Origin: an uncultured Cytophagales bacterium
GTDB taxonomy: Bacteria > Bacteroidota > Bacteroidia > Cytophagales > Cyclobacteriaceae
Length of the DNA: 64,000 nt
Direction: 5' to 3'
Assembly (NCBI GenBank): GCA_913057175.1
Contig: CAJXNP010000002.1
Coordinates: forward strand, 310,001 to 374,000
Part shown: one piece after another, positions 55,205 through 64,000 of the stretch
Numbering within the stretch: position 1 is the stretch's first letter
Layout: each line of letters opens with the position of its first letter
The notes under the pieces: generated by a model
What the model was told of the DNA's origin: nothing
The model's input: the letters and a program-made list of their open reading frames with translations, nothing else
Databases searched by the model: none
Translations under genes and position numbers: made by a program

Positions 55205-56078
55205 TGGAATATATTTCAAAGTCATTATTATTCTCTGCCCTTTCGTAGATTTCATCCTCAAGATCCCCTACTAATTTTACCTTTCTTTTGTTTAATATTA
55301 TTTTCTCAATTTCATCCCAAACAAATTCGATGGGCGAAATTTCATTGATCAATCGATATTCCATTATTTTCAGATAATATCGATTGTCATCATCTTCTTT
55401 CTCAAAATACTTGTATCTCTTTAAAAAATCACCTTTGTCTTCAATCTCCTGCAAAGGTGTGCCAACTACCAATTGCTCAAAATAAACCCAACTGGAATCT
55501 CCCAAATGCGCCTTTTTCGAATAGCTATGGCAATAACTCACTAGCTCTTCATGTCTTTTGGCATCATTAGAATTCAAAAGCCTTTTAAAAGTGTTGATAT
55601 TAGGAGCGCCTTTTGGTAATTGAACAAAAATACCTTTGACGATATTTTGATTAAGCCTGAAATTATCAATGTGGTCGTTGTAATACTTGTTTATCTCCGC
55701 CGGCGAAATGCTTTTGTTCAACTCCCGGTTTACATACTGCTCTTCAAACTCGTGGATCATGAGAGCATATTTATAATCCAACAATCTCCTTTCCAACTCC
55801 GCTTCATCCAGGCTCAATCTGGAATTTGCCTCAGATATCACCAATTGCTTCCGAATCCAGCTATTGATCATTTGTGTCATTCTGTTGGCGCTGTCTTCCG
55901 GCGACAGATCAGCTGATATAAGTCCCGTTACATCTTCGGGATAGAGGTAAATACTATTCACCCTGGCTAATGGTTGTTGTTTATTTTCATCAACAGCATC
56001 TTCTTTCATTTTAATTAGATCACATGCTGAAAATGTAATGAGCAATACTGAAAGAACGATCAGGTTATTTCTTCTCAA
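55197..56078 (-). CDS. SurA-N-domain-like lipoprotein without parvulin domain
   Basis: 293 residues. Lipobox TFSAC with Cys at about 19, and an N-terminal hydrophobic signal. RVNSIYLYPEDVTGLI and MINSWIRKQLVISEANSRLS resemble the chaperone N-domain of SurA/PpiD, followed by long helical segments, but no parvulin core with its GGDLG-type motif is visible. It is probably a holdase partner of the adjacent isomerases; no function has been shown. It overlaps the genes on both sides (14 and 8 bp). Confidence 0.7.
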   Translation of the reverse strand: MRRNNLIVLSVLLITFSACDLIKMKEDAVDENKQQPLARVNSIYLYPEDVTGLISADLSPEDSANRMTQMINSWIRKQLVISEANSRLSLDEAELERRLLDYKYALMIHEFEEQYVNRELNKSISPAEINKYYNDHIDNFRLNQNIVKGIFVQLPKGAPNINTFKRLLNSNDAKRHEELVSYCHSYSKKAHLGDSSWVYFEQLVVGTPLQEIEDKGDFLKRYKYFEKEDDDNRYYLKIMEYRLINEISPIEFVWDEIEKIILNKRKVKLVGDLEDEIYERAENNNDFEIYSNE

Positions 56079-58296
56079 AATATTTTAATGTTTTGTTTAG
56101 TACATCTTCGTTAACTGATACAGGGAATTTTTGCTTTAAATCTGCAATCCAGTTTTTTTCAAGTTCATTTTGATAATCGGATATAACATTTCCGCGAATT
56201 TCAGAAAGGTCTCTAAATGATTCGGTATAAAGACTATCAATTTTAACAAAATAAAATCTATCAGAATCCTCAATTTCAGTTATTCCAGGTTCCCATTTCA
56301 CCTTTGAAAGAGTTTCCTGGTCTCCTTTTTCAAAAATTCCTTCTGTAACATTAACTGTCAGGGAAGATTCGAGATTGTAAATGTACTCTAATACTTTTTT
56401 AGAGTGACTAATTAAAGAGAATTTTATAGTTGAAGGAAGTTCATTGTTACTAATGGTCTCGATATTTTCCTGCTGGACATTTTTGTTTTCAAATAACTCA
56501 ACCAGAGAATCAATGACATTTTGGCTTATTTCGCGCTCATCGTATTCGATAATAATTTTACTTTCCGGCACTCGCGAGAATTCCCTCACTACTTTTTCCG
56601 CTTCCTTTTTTGATTGTTCAGATAACTCATTATTATAATTTTTTACTTCCCTGGAATAATAGGTTAACGTTTCGGATTTCATTTCCTCTCGAATTCTGGG
56701 AAGTAAATCTTTATCTTCCGTACTCACAAGTGAAGCCTTTACCCTTTCTCCCCATTTATATTTCTCCCTGTTTGCATCAAAATAGGATTTGATACCCGCA
56801 GTGTCACTGGAAGCTTTTCCCCAAACATATTTTTCCATCACTTCAAAAAGGAGCAGGCCTTCGTAATATTCCTTCTCTAACATTCTGTAATCAAAATTCT
56901 CTGCTGCAATCCTCTTTCTCTCATAACCCAAAAGCTCCTTATGAACAAATTGCCGGTAGCTCTCCCGATTAATTGGATTTTGCTTTTTGTTACTTCTTTT
57001 ATTTTGTTCCATGACAGTATGATCTGCAAATTTTCCAATTGAATACGAGATCCCATCAATTTCAAATAGTTCCTTATCCAACACAGAAACCGGTTGTTTG
57101 GAAAGTAAGTAGGGATCAACCTTTAATGAATCTATCAAACTGTCTAAAACATTTTTACTTGATAAATTTTCTGAAAATCCAGATTCTGATTTTAACCTGC
57201 TATAAACAATCTCATCCTTCAGTTGTGACCTTTCCCCTCGGGAAACTTGCTGTTTGAGACTTTCTTCCAATTCCTCGTATGTTTCCGGAGGTTTTTTTTC
57301 GAGTAATTTTATAATATGCCATCCCATTGGGCTCTCAATTGGTCCTGCTATCTGTCCTACACTATCTAATGAGAATGCAGCATCTTCAAGACTCTTAAAC
57401 TGGATAGGCAATTGGCCCTGTCCAAACATATTAATTTCACCGTCTGTGCTTTTGGTTCGTTCATCTTCGGAAAATTGCTGGCAGAAATAGTTCCAGTCAC
57501 CACCTGTTTCCAGCTTTTCATATATTTCAAATATTTTATTTTTTACTTCCGTAGAATCTTCATAATTAACCCTTAAGACAATGTGAGCAATCCTGACTTT
57601 GCCTTGATTAGGTTCTTTGTTGTTAACTCTTAAGATATGATAACCGAACTGTGATCTGAAAATTTCTGAAGTTCCCCCCACATTCGTATTGTAAGCAGCA
57701 TCCTCAAATGGTAAAACCATCCTGAATGCGGTGAAATATCCCAGGTCTCCACCATTATTTTTAGCTGATGGGTCTTCCGATTTATTTCTTGCCAATTCAC
57801 CAAAATCAGAACCTTTTTCCAGCTCATTTTTAATCGAAAGTATTTTATTGTAAGCCTCTGTTGTATCCTGTTGGTCTTGAACACGAACCAAAATATGAGA
57901 AGCATGGATAAAATACTGAAGCCTCTCATACGCTTCCTTTGCCAAAGAATCGGTTTCTTTTGTCTCCAGCAAATAAGGCTTAATTAACTCGGATTGATAG
58001 GATTCAAACTCGTCGATAAAACTTTGCGTTGTGTCAATACCTTCCTCCTTTGCCTGCAGGACCTTCAGTTTAAAGTTGATGAACAAATTAAGATAGTTTC
58101 TCACATCATTTTCGGAGTAGATACTATCATTATTAAAATTATTCTTTTCATAGACATAAGTAAATTCCTTCGCCGGGATCTTGGTTCCATCAATATCCAA
58201 AAGTGTTTGATCCTTAAAATCATTTCCCGTCTTTACCAAAGAACAGGCAGCAGCTGAAAATAATATCAGAAAAAATACAATTCTTACTTGAGTCAT
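56065..58296 (-). CDS. PpiC/SurA-type peptidyl-prolyl isomerase lipoprotein, two parvulin domains
   Basis: 743 residues. Lipobox AAAC near residue 18 and a typical Bacteroidota DIDGTKIPAKEFTYVYEKNN opening. Two consecutive parvulin domains: FIHASHILVRVQDQQDT ... NNGGDLGYFTAFRMVLPFE, and RIAHIVLRVNYEDS ... STDGEINMFGQGQLPIQFK. The C-terminal half is a long, highly charged helical region of unknown role. It is the first gene of a four-gene minus-strand operon and the largest of the folding factors here. Confidence 0.85.
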   Translation of the reverse strand: MTQVRIVFFLILFSAAACSLVKTGNDFKDQTLLDIDGTKIPAKEFTYVYEKNNFNNDSIYSENDVRNYLNLFINFKLKVLQAKEEGIDTTQSFIDEFESYQSELIKPYLLETKETDSLAKEAYERLQYFIHASHILVRVQDQQDTTEAYNKILSIKNELEKGSDFGELARNKSEDPSAKNNGGDLGYFTAFRMVLPFEDAAYNTNVGGTSEIFRSQFGYHILRVNNKEPNQGKVRIAHIVLRVNYEDSTEVKNKIFEIYEKLETGGDWNYFCQQFSEDERTKSTDGEINMFGQGQLPIQFKSLEDAAFSLDSVGQIAGPIESPMGWHIIKLLEKKPPETYEELEESLKQQVSRGERSQLKDEIVYSRLKSESGFSENLSSKNVLDSLIDSLKVDPYLLSKQPVSVLDKELFEIDGISYSIGKFADHTVMEQNKRSNKKQNPINRESYRQFVHKELLGYERKRIAAENFDYRMLEKEYYEGLLLFEVMEKYVWGKASSDTAGIKSYFDANREKYKWGERVKASLVSTEDKDLLPRIREEMKSETLTYYSREVKNYNNELSEQSKKEAEKVVREFSRVPESKIIIEYDEREISQNVIDSLVELFENKNVQQENIETISNNELPSTIKFSLISHSKKVLEYIYNLESSLTVNVTEGIFEKGDQETLSKVKWEPGITEIEDSDRFYFVKIDSLYTESFRDLSEIRGNVISDYQNELEKNWIADLKQKFPVSVNEDVLNKTLKYFEKK

Positions 58297-58406
58297 GCTC
58301 TAAATCACAATAGCTGTAAAAAACCCTGCAATTTTAAGAAATTTTAGCATTTAATAAGGACGAAAGGAGTAAAAGAAGGGCTTTTGAAGAGTTAAAAAAT
58401 GTTAAA

Positions 58407-58823
58407 TCACTTGGAGAGGAGTCTTTTGTGAAGGCGATAGACATTCATTTTGTCACCTTCGATAAATTCGATATCATCCATGATTCTCCTCACCAGCATT
58501 AACCCAATGCCTCCCTTTTTCTTTTGTCTGACAATGTCTACTATAGAAGGTTCCTTATAATTTTCGATGTTGAAGCCAACACCTTTGTCTATAATATCAA
58601 AGGTGACATTCTTATTGATGATGTTTACTCTTAGTTCCAGTTGTTCGGTAGGATTGCAATTGTGGGAGTGGATGATCAGGTTGGCACAAACTTCGTCGAC
58701 AGCTAAAACGATGGTATTTTTTTCAAGGTCTGAAACTTTGTGTTTTTCCAGAACCTTTTTGATGAACTGCCTAATGTCACCAAGTCTGTTTTTACTACAT
58801 GATACTTTAAACCTATATTCCAT
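58407..58823 (-). CDS. Anti-sigma-factor serine kinase, RsbW/SpoIIAB-like
   Basis: 138 residues of the GHKL fold: N box AVDEVCANLIIHSHN, G1 IDKGVGFNI and G2 GGIGLMLVRRIMDD. These kinases phosphorylate a STAS antagonist and can bind a sigma factor or other target. No sigma factor gene lies nearby, so the target is unknown. Its start overlaps the STAS gene stop by 11 bp. Confidence 0.87.
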   Translation of the reverse strand: MEYRFKVSCSKNRLGDIRQFIKKVLEKHKVSDLEKNTIVLAVDEVCANLIIHSHNCNPTEQLELRVNIINKNVTFDIIDKGVGFNIENYKEPSIVDIVRQKKKGGIGLMLVRRIMDDIEFIEGDKMNVYRLHKRLLSK

Positions 58824-59154
58824 CTACAATATACTTAGCCTCCTCTTCAGTTGACTTAATGGTCAGTAATTGATCTAAACCCAAAATTTGGAAAACATGT
58901 TTCACTTTTTCACTTAAACCATAAATTACCAACCTAATATCTTTATCCTCTAACTCATTGATATATGACATGAATACGCCCAATCCTGCCGATGAGATGT
59001 ATTCGAGCTCCCGGCAATCAATCAATATTTTTTTATGGTTTTGAGTGGCTTGGCTGATGGATTCATCTAAATGTATGGAAGAACTTGCATCTACTTCACC
59101 TTTCACATGGATATAGTAAATACCTTCCTCCAGCTTACTACTTATCTCAATCAT
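58813..59154 (-). CDS. STAS-domain anti-anti-sigma factor, RsbV-like
   Basis: 113 residues: ILIDCRELEYISSAGLGVFMSY is the STAS signature with Ser55 in the position of the phosphoserine of RsbV (DSxGL family motif, here SSAGL). It should be phosphorylated by the neighbouring RsbW-like kinase and dephosphorylated by the SpoIIE-type phosphatase encoded 37 bp upstream. Confidence 0.88.
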   Translation of the reverse strand: MIEISSKLEEGIYYIHVKGEVDASSSIHLDESISQATQNHKKILIDCRELEYISSAGLGVFMSYINELEDKDIRLVIYGLSEKVKHVFQILGLDQLLTIKSTEEEAKYIVDGI

Positions 59155-59191
59155 ATCATTTGTACGTCTTGAAAAAAATATAGTTCCTAAT

Positions 59192-61270
59192 CTAATTAAA
59201 TTTAATCAATACAATGGTAAAATCATCTTCGGGAGTTTGTGTTTCACAAAAATCATATATTTTCTTAACCAGCCTATCCCTAATTTCCTCTAATGGTTTC
59301 AAAGTATATTTTTCGAGGTGACTGGCCAATCTTTCATACCCAAATTCCATCCCCTTACTATTCTTTGCTTCTGTAATTCCATCGGTATACAAAAAAATAA
59401 TATCACCGGGAGCGTAATTCAATTCGTATACTTCTACGTATTCATCAAATTTTTCATTTCTCAATATACCTAATCCCAAACCATTTGTTTCAAAAAATTT
59501 TGTTTCATTCTTTTGATGATTAAAATACAAAGTCGGGCAGTGCCCGGCACGGGAAAACTGAATGCTCTTTCTGTTTGTGTCAATAATATAGTATGAAGCT
59601 GTGATCAGGGATTTTTTATCCAGGCAGTTGCCCACAGCTTTGTTGGCTTTTTTTATAAATTCATCAACCGAAAGGTCAAGAAGGGAAAGGCTTTGAAAAA
59701 TGCCTTTCATTTGAGACATATGAAATGCTGCCGATGTTCCTTTGCCAGAAACATCCCCGATGATCAATGCTATCTTATCTTCACTTATCCTGTAAGTATC
59801 ATAATAATCACCTCCAACTTCTGCTGCGGCTTTTGAATAGGCAATCATCTCAAAATCACTATTTTTTTCCAGGGTTTCTGGCAACAAACTTCCCTGTACT
59901 CGTTTGGCAATTTCCAGTTCTTCTTTGTATCGCTCGTTTTCAATTGCTTCCTGGATCAGCTGGTAGTTTTCGATGGATATGCTAGCCTGGTTAACAAATG
60001 AGCGAATGATTTCAATCATTTCCTTGTTAAAACCATCTGGTAGATCTTTTAAGAGACATAATTCACCATATTCTCTATCCTGAACAAATAAAGGGAGAAT
60101 CAAAGCAGATTTAAACTCCTCATCACGAAGATCTACTGTTAGTTGGGTTTTCCGGCTGGATTGAATGGGATTTGGTGTAACCTGTTTGTCTTTAAAATGA
60201 TTTTTAATATCTGATTCGATTTTATTCTTTCTCTGCTCAGAAATCTTGTTATAAAGAACTTTCTTTTCAACGCTATTGTTTTTCCTGATTTCCAGCCATG
60301 CGCCACTGGCCACCACTGCACTAATTGAGCTTTCCAGTAGTATTTCACATATTTGCTCTTCATCCTGTTTGGTATTGGTAGCCTGACTAAGCTTTTGAAA
60401 ATTAATGACTTCCTCGAGCTTTTGCTCAAAAACGGATGAGGTGGGAAGGTTAAACAGGAGAACCAAAATTGAAAAAGCAGCATATAGAATATTAAATATA
60501 AATAAGGCCAGAAAAGTGACGTTCTCTGAAAGATTCAACGAAAGGCTAAATCGATTTGAAAGATCACTGATCGTTACAAAATAATACCAGATGTAAAGCA
60601 TGATCAGCCCGATCAGAAGGATACTTTTCCACTTTTGTTTGAAATTCAGGTAAGCTACCCACTTTAAATTCACAGATAAAATAATGGTCAATAAAACCAG
60701 CAAACCCAGTATGAGATTGAAAATTGTATCAAAAGGCTGGTAATTGGCAAAAGTCAGCAAAAGGCTAAGAAGGAGAAGAATCTCAAACGTATTCCAAAAA
60801 CGAATAAGACTTTTTGATTTTTGATACAGAATTAATTTTTTCCAAACGATAAAAGTAGAGGTTAAAAAAATGATCAAAAGGCCTGTATTGACATCATAAA
60901 TAAAGAAAATAAGCATTTTGTTGATCAAGGCGGGCTTGTATTGGGCAACTACCAATAAATAGCGGGTTATTAATGAACCAATGGTAGCTATCAACCCCGT
61001 TACAAAGATTTTCCATATCAGGTCATTGATATTGGTGATATCGCTTTTTCCAATTTCCAGGTGATAAAAGGATAAAGACAAGAAGAACATGATGATCAAC
61101 AACCCCCTGGGAACCAGACCTGAATAGCCAAAGAAGAAGTTGTTACTGCCCTGATAAATATTGGAGATATCGATCAATGCCAGCAACAGCCACACTATCA
61201 AACCCAAAGTGGCTAAAATCTTTGCTATTTGTTTTTTAGAAAACACAGTTGGCCATGAATTACGGCACAA
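59192..61270 (-). CDS. Membrane SpoIIE-type PP2C phosphatase with GAF domain (RsbU-like)
   Basis: Up to 692 residues: about seven transmembrane segments (to residue 275), a GAF domain (about 290-440), a linker coiled coil, then the PP2C core: GGDYYDTYRISEDKIALIIGD, GTSAAFHMSQMKG, FLYTDGITEAKNSKG and PEDDFTIVLI. It probably dephosphorylates the adjacent STAS protein in response to a membrane or ligand signal. The start is either TTG at 61268-61270 or GTG at 61244-61246 (residue 9); the latter gives a cleaner N-terminus. It is first gene of the three-gene partner-switch unit. Confidence 0.87.
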   Translation of the reverse strand: MCRNSWPTVFSKKQIAKILATLGLIVWLLLALIDISNIYQGSNNFFFGYSGLVPRGLLIIMFFLSLSFYHLEIGKSDITNINDLIWKIFVTGLIATIGSLITRYLLVVAQYKPALINKMLIFFIYDVNTGLLIIFLTSTFIVWKKLILYQKSKSLIRFWNTFEILLLLSLLLTFANYQPFDTIFNLILGLLVLLTIILSVNLKWVAYLNFKQKWKSILLIGLIMLYIWYYFVTISDLSNRFSLSLNLSENVTFLALFIFNILYAAFSILVLLFNLPTSSVFEQKLEEVINFQKLSQATNTKQDEEQICEILLESSISAVVASGAWLEIRKNNSVEKKVLYNKISEQRKNKIESDIKNHFKDKQVTPNPIQSSRKTQLTVDLRDEEFKSALILPLFVQDREYGELCLLKDLPDGFNKEMIEIIRSFVNQASISIENYQLIQEAIENERYKEELEIAKRVQGSLLPETLEKNSDFEMIAYSKAAAEVGGDYYDTYRISEDKIALIIGDVSGKGTSAAFHMSQMKGIFQSLSLLDLSVDEFIKKANKAVGNCLDKKSLITASYYIIDTNRKSIQFSRAGHCPTLYFNHQKNETKFFETNGLGLGILRNEKFDEYVEVYELNYAPGDIIFLYTDGITEAKNSKGMEFGYERLASHLEKYTLKPLEEIRDRLVKKIYDFCETQTPEDDFTIVLIKFN

Positions 61271-61459
61271 AATAACAGGAAATTATGGATTGAAAAAGAA
61301 ACCTCTCAGATCGGTATTTTAGACGCCCAAAAATTCATGAGCACACATAAAATACCAATCTGCATTAGTTCTTTAGAATTGAAATCGACTCCAGTTATTA
61401 AAAATTTTAGTTTTTTCAGAGCCAAGACCGCTACGTGAATTGAGTTATAGGCTTTTCTG

Positions 61460-62961
<1,502 letters not shown>

Positions 62962-62965
62962 CGGT

Positions 62966-62973
62966 CAAAATTA
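62966..62973 (-). promoter_or_regulatory. Candidate -7 element (TAATTTTG) of guaB
   Basis: On the minus strand TAATTTTG matches TAnnTTTG. Transcription would start near 62960, i.e. at the first bases of the hairpin. No clear TTG at 17-23 nt upstream is seen. Confidence 0.4.
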
Positions 62974-63034
62974 GTTATAAGGTTTGATATGAAAAAATTA
63001 TTTTAAATAAAGATTTTCATAGGGGTCTTATGTC

Positions 63035-63054
63035 CAAAATATCCTCAAAATATC
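63035..63054. repeat. Direct repeat CAAAATATC x2, 11-bp period
   Basis: Two exact copies of CAAAATATC (63035-63043 and 63046-63054), start to start 11 bp, about one helical turn, upstream of the MltF-like gene. This suits a regulator binding on one DNA face. Confidence 0.4.
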
Positions 63055-63059
63055 ATTTA

Positions 63060-63085
63060 TCCTTTAATTTAGTTAAATTAAAGGA
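63060..63085. repeat. 12-bp inverted repeat before the MltF-like gene
   Basis: TCCTTTAATTTA and its exact complement separated by 2 bp, ending 26 bp before the ATG at 63112. The spacing favours a protein-binding dyad. Confidence 0.55.
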
Positions 63086-63111
63086 ATGTGGTGGAAGCTT
63101 TTCAATTCAAA

Positions 63112-64000
63112 ATGTTGACTGCAATGAGGAGAATATTTCATATAATTATATACCGGCTCACTACTTTAATGGTCATAATTGGATGTGATGACAAAGTAAA
63201 AGAAACTGTTAATGACTCAGAGGTTCAACAGGAAGTAACGATCAGCACACCCTATACAAAAAGTGATGGCGAATTAGTAGCGCTGATCGATAACAGCCTG
63301 AGTAGCTATTTCATTTACAGAGGTGAGCCGAAAGGTTTCGAGTACGAAGTTTTAACTTTATTTGCGGAAGATCACGGGCTAAAACTTAGGCTAAAAATCA
63401 TTCATGATAAGGACTATATACTAGATAGCCTGAATGCCGGGAAAGGAGACTTAGCTGCTGCTAACCTAACAATTAATGAAGCCAGACAGGAAATAATTGA
63501 TTTTACCAATCCTTTGTTTTCAACCAGACAGGTGCTGATTCAACGATTACCCGACAATAGAAGGAATCTGACAGCTGACCAGATTAACAAACAGCTGATC
63601 AGAAATCCACTTGAACTGGCAGGAAAGGCAATAACCGTTAGGCAAAACACTTCTTATTTTGAAAGACTTCAAAACCTGTCTGACGAAACTGGAATCAACA
63701 TAAAAATAGATATTGCTCCAAACTACCTGGTTATAGATAATCTCATTGAAATGGTGTCCGAGGGAAAAATCGGATACACCGTATGTGATGAAAATCTGGC
63801 TAAATTAATTTGTCCTTCCTTTAATAACCTGGACTATAAAACACCAATTAGCTTTCCTCAAAATATCGGCTGGGCAGTTAGGAAAACATCTTTTCAACTA
63901 CTCGACACCTTAAATCAATGGTTGGAAAAAAAGAAGGGAAGCAAGGAGTTCAATATCGTTTATGATAAATATTTTGAGGTTTCCTCTAAGACCAGACGAA
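63112..64000 (+). CDS. MltF-like lipoprotein with solute-binding domain (3' partial)
   Basis: The frame runs open from ATG 63112 to the window end (296 codons); ATG 63124 and GTG 63088 are alternative starts. A short hydrophobic segment ends in the lipobox VIIGC (Cys25), followed by Asp-Asp. The solute-binding-protein family 3 domain begins near YFIYRGEPKGFEYEVLTLF and contains GDLAAANLTINEARQEIIDF and TNPLFSTRQVLIQ, which is characteristic of membrane-bound lytic transglycosylase F homologues. The catalytic transglycosylase domain should lie beyond the window. It likely acts on peptidoglycan at the outer membrane. Confidence 0.82.
   Translation, partial: MLTAMRRIFHIIIYRLTTLMVIIGCDDKVKETVNDSEVQQEVTISTPYTKSDGELVALIDNSLSSYFIYRGEPKGFEYEVLTLFAEDHGLKLRLKIIHDKDYILDSLNAGKGDLAAANLTINEARQEIIDFTNPLFSTRQVLIQRLPDNRRNLTADQINKQLIRNPLELAGKAITVRQNTSYFERLQNLSDETGINIKIDIAPNYLVIDNLIEMVSEGKIGYTVCDENLAKLICPSFNNLDYKTPISFPQNIGWAVRKTSFQLLDTLNQWLEKKKGSKEFNIVYDKYFEVSSKTRR

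Overview
The window looks like a chromosome segment from a Bacteroidota bacterium, most likely a marine-type member of the Cytophagales. The signs are a C-terminal type IX secretion sorting domain, a TonB-dependent receptor with a carboxypeptidase-regulatory N-domain, SLBB and Wzi capsule proteins, a CcmE with the CxxxY haem motif, an almost complete lack of Shine-Dalgarno sequences, frequent TTG/GTG starts, and promoter-like TAnnTTTG elements. The assignment is by gene content only; there is no rRNA or tRNA in the window. Both ends cut a gene.

Layout. 1-8.5 kb: a copper/zinc permease (5' partial), a DUF4143-type ATPase, an aminotransferase, a TonB receptor with a nitroreductase, and a membrane histidine kinase. 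8.6-11.3 kb: a small natural-product locus (type III polyketide synthase and methyltransferase, divergent from a UbiA-type prenyltransferase). 11.5-16.7 kb: a periplasmic transglutaminase, recJ, lptB and a GH3-like enzyme. 16.7-21.3 kb: the cytochrome c maturation operon ccmB-C-D-E-F on the minus strand, without ccmA.

21.4-47.7 kb is one large exopolysaccharide/capsule locus of the Wzx/Wzy type. It holds an SLBB export protein, Wzz-like co-polymerase, Wzx flippase, Wzy-like polymerase, the initiating sugar-phosphate transferase and Wzi. Precursor enzymes make UDP-galacturonate, dTDP-4-keto-6-deoxyglucose and, by a complete WbpA/B/E/D/I-like set, UDP-2,3-diacetamido uronic acids. Several glycosyltransferases are present, including a split Alg13/Alg14-like pair. 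The middle of the locus (about 28.4-44.5 kb) is visibly more AT-rich than its flanks and contains an antisense T9SS-secreted toroid protein and a cytosolic beta-propeller of unknown function. PAPS-synthesis genes (cysQ, cysC-D-N) follow directly, which suggests that sulfated polymer may be made.

51.4-64 kb is largely housekeeping: pheS, a Rieske-like lipoprotein lacking ligand histidines, moxR, three SurA/PpiC-like periplasmic folding factors, an RsbU/RsbV/RsbW-like partner switch, guaB with a hairpin against its start codon, and the 5' part of an MltF-like lipoprotein gene. Five of six convergent gene pairs overlap or abut at their stop codons. No insertion sequence, prophage, CRISPR array or origin was seen.
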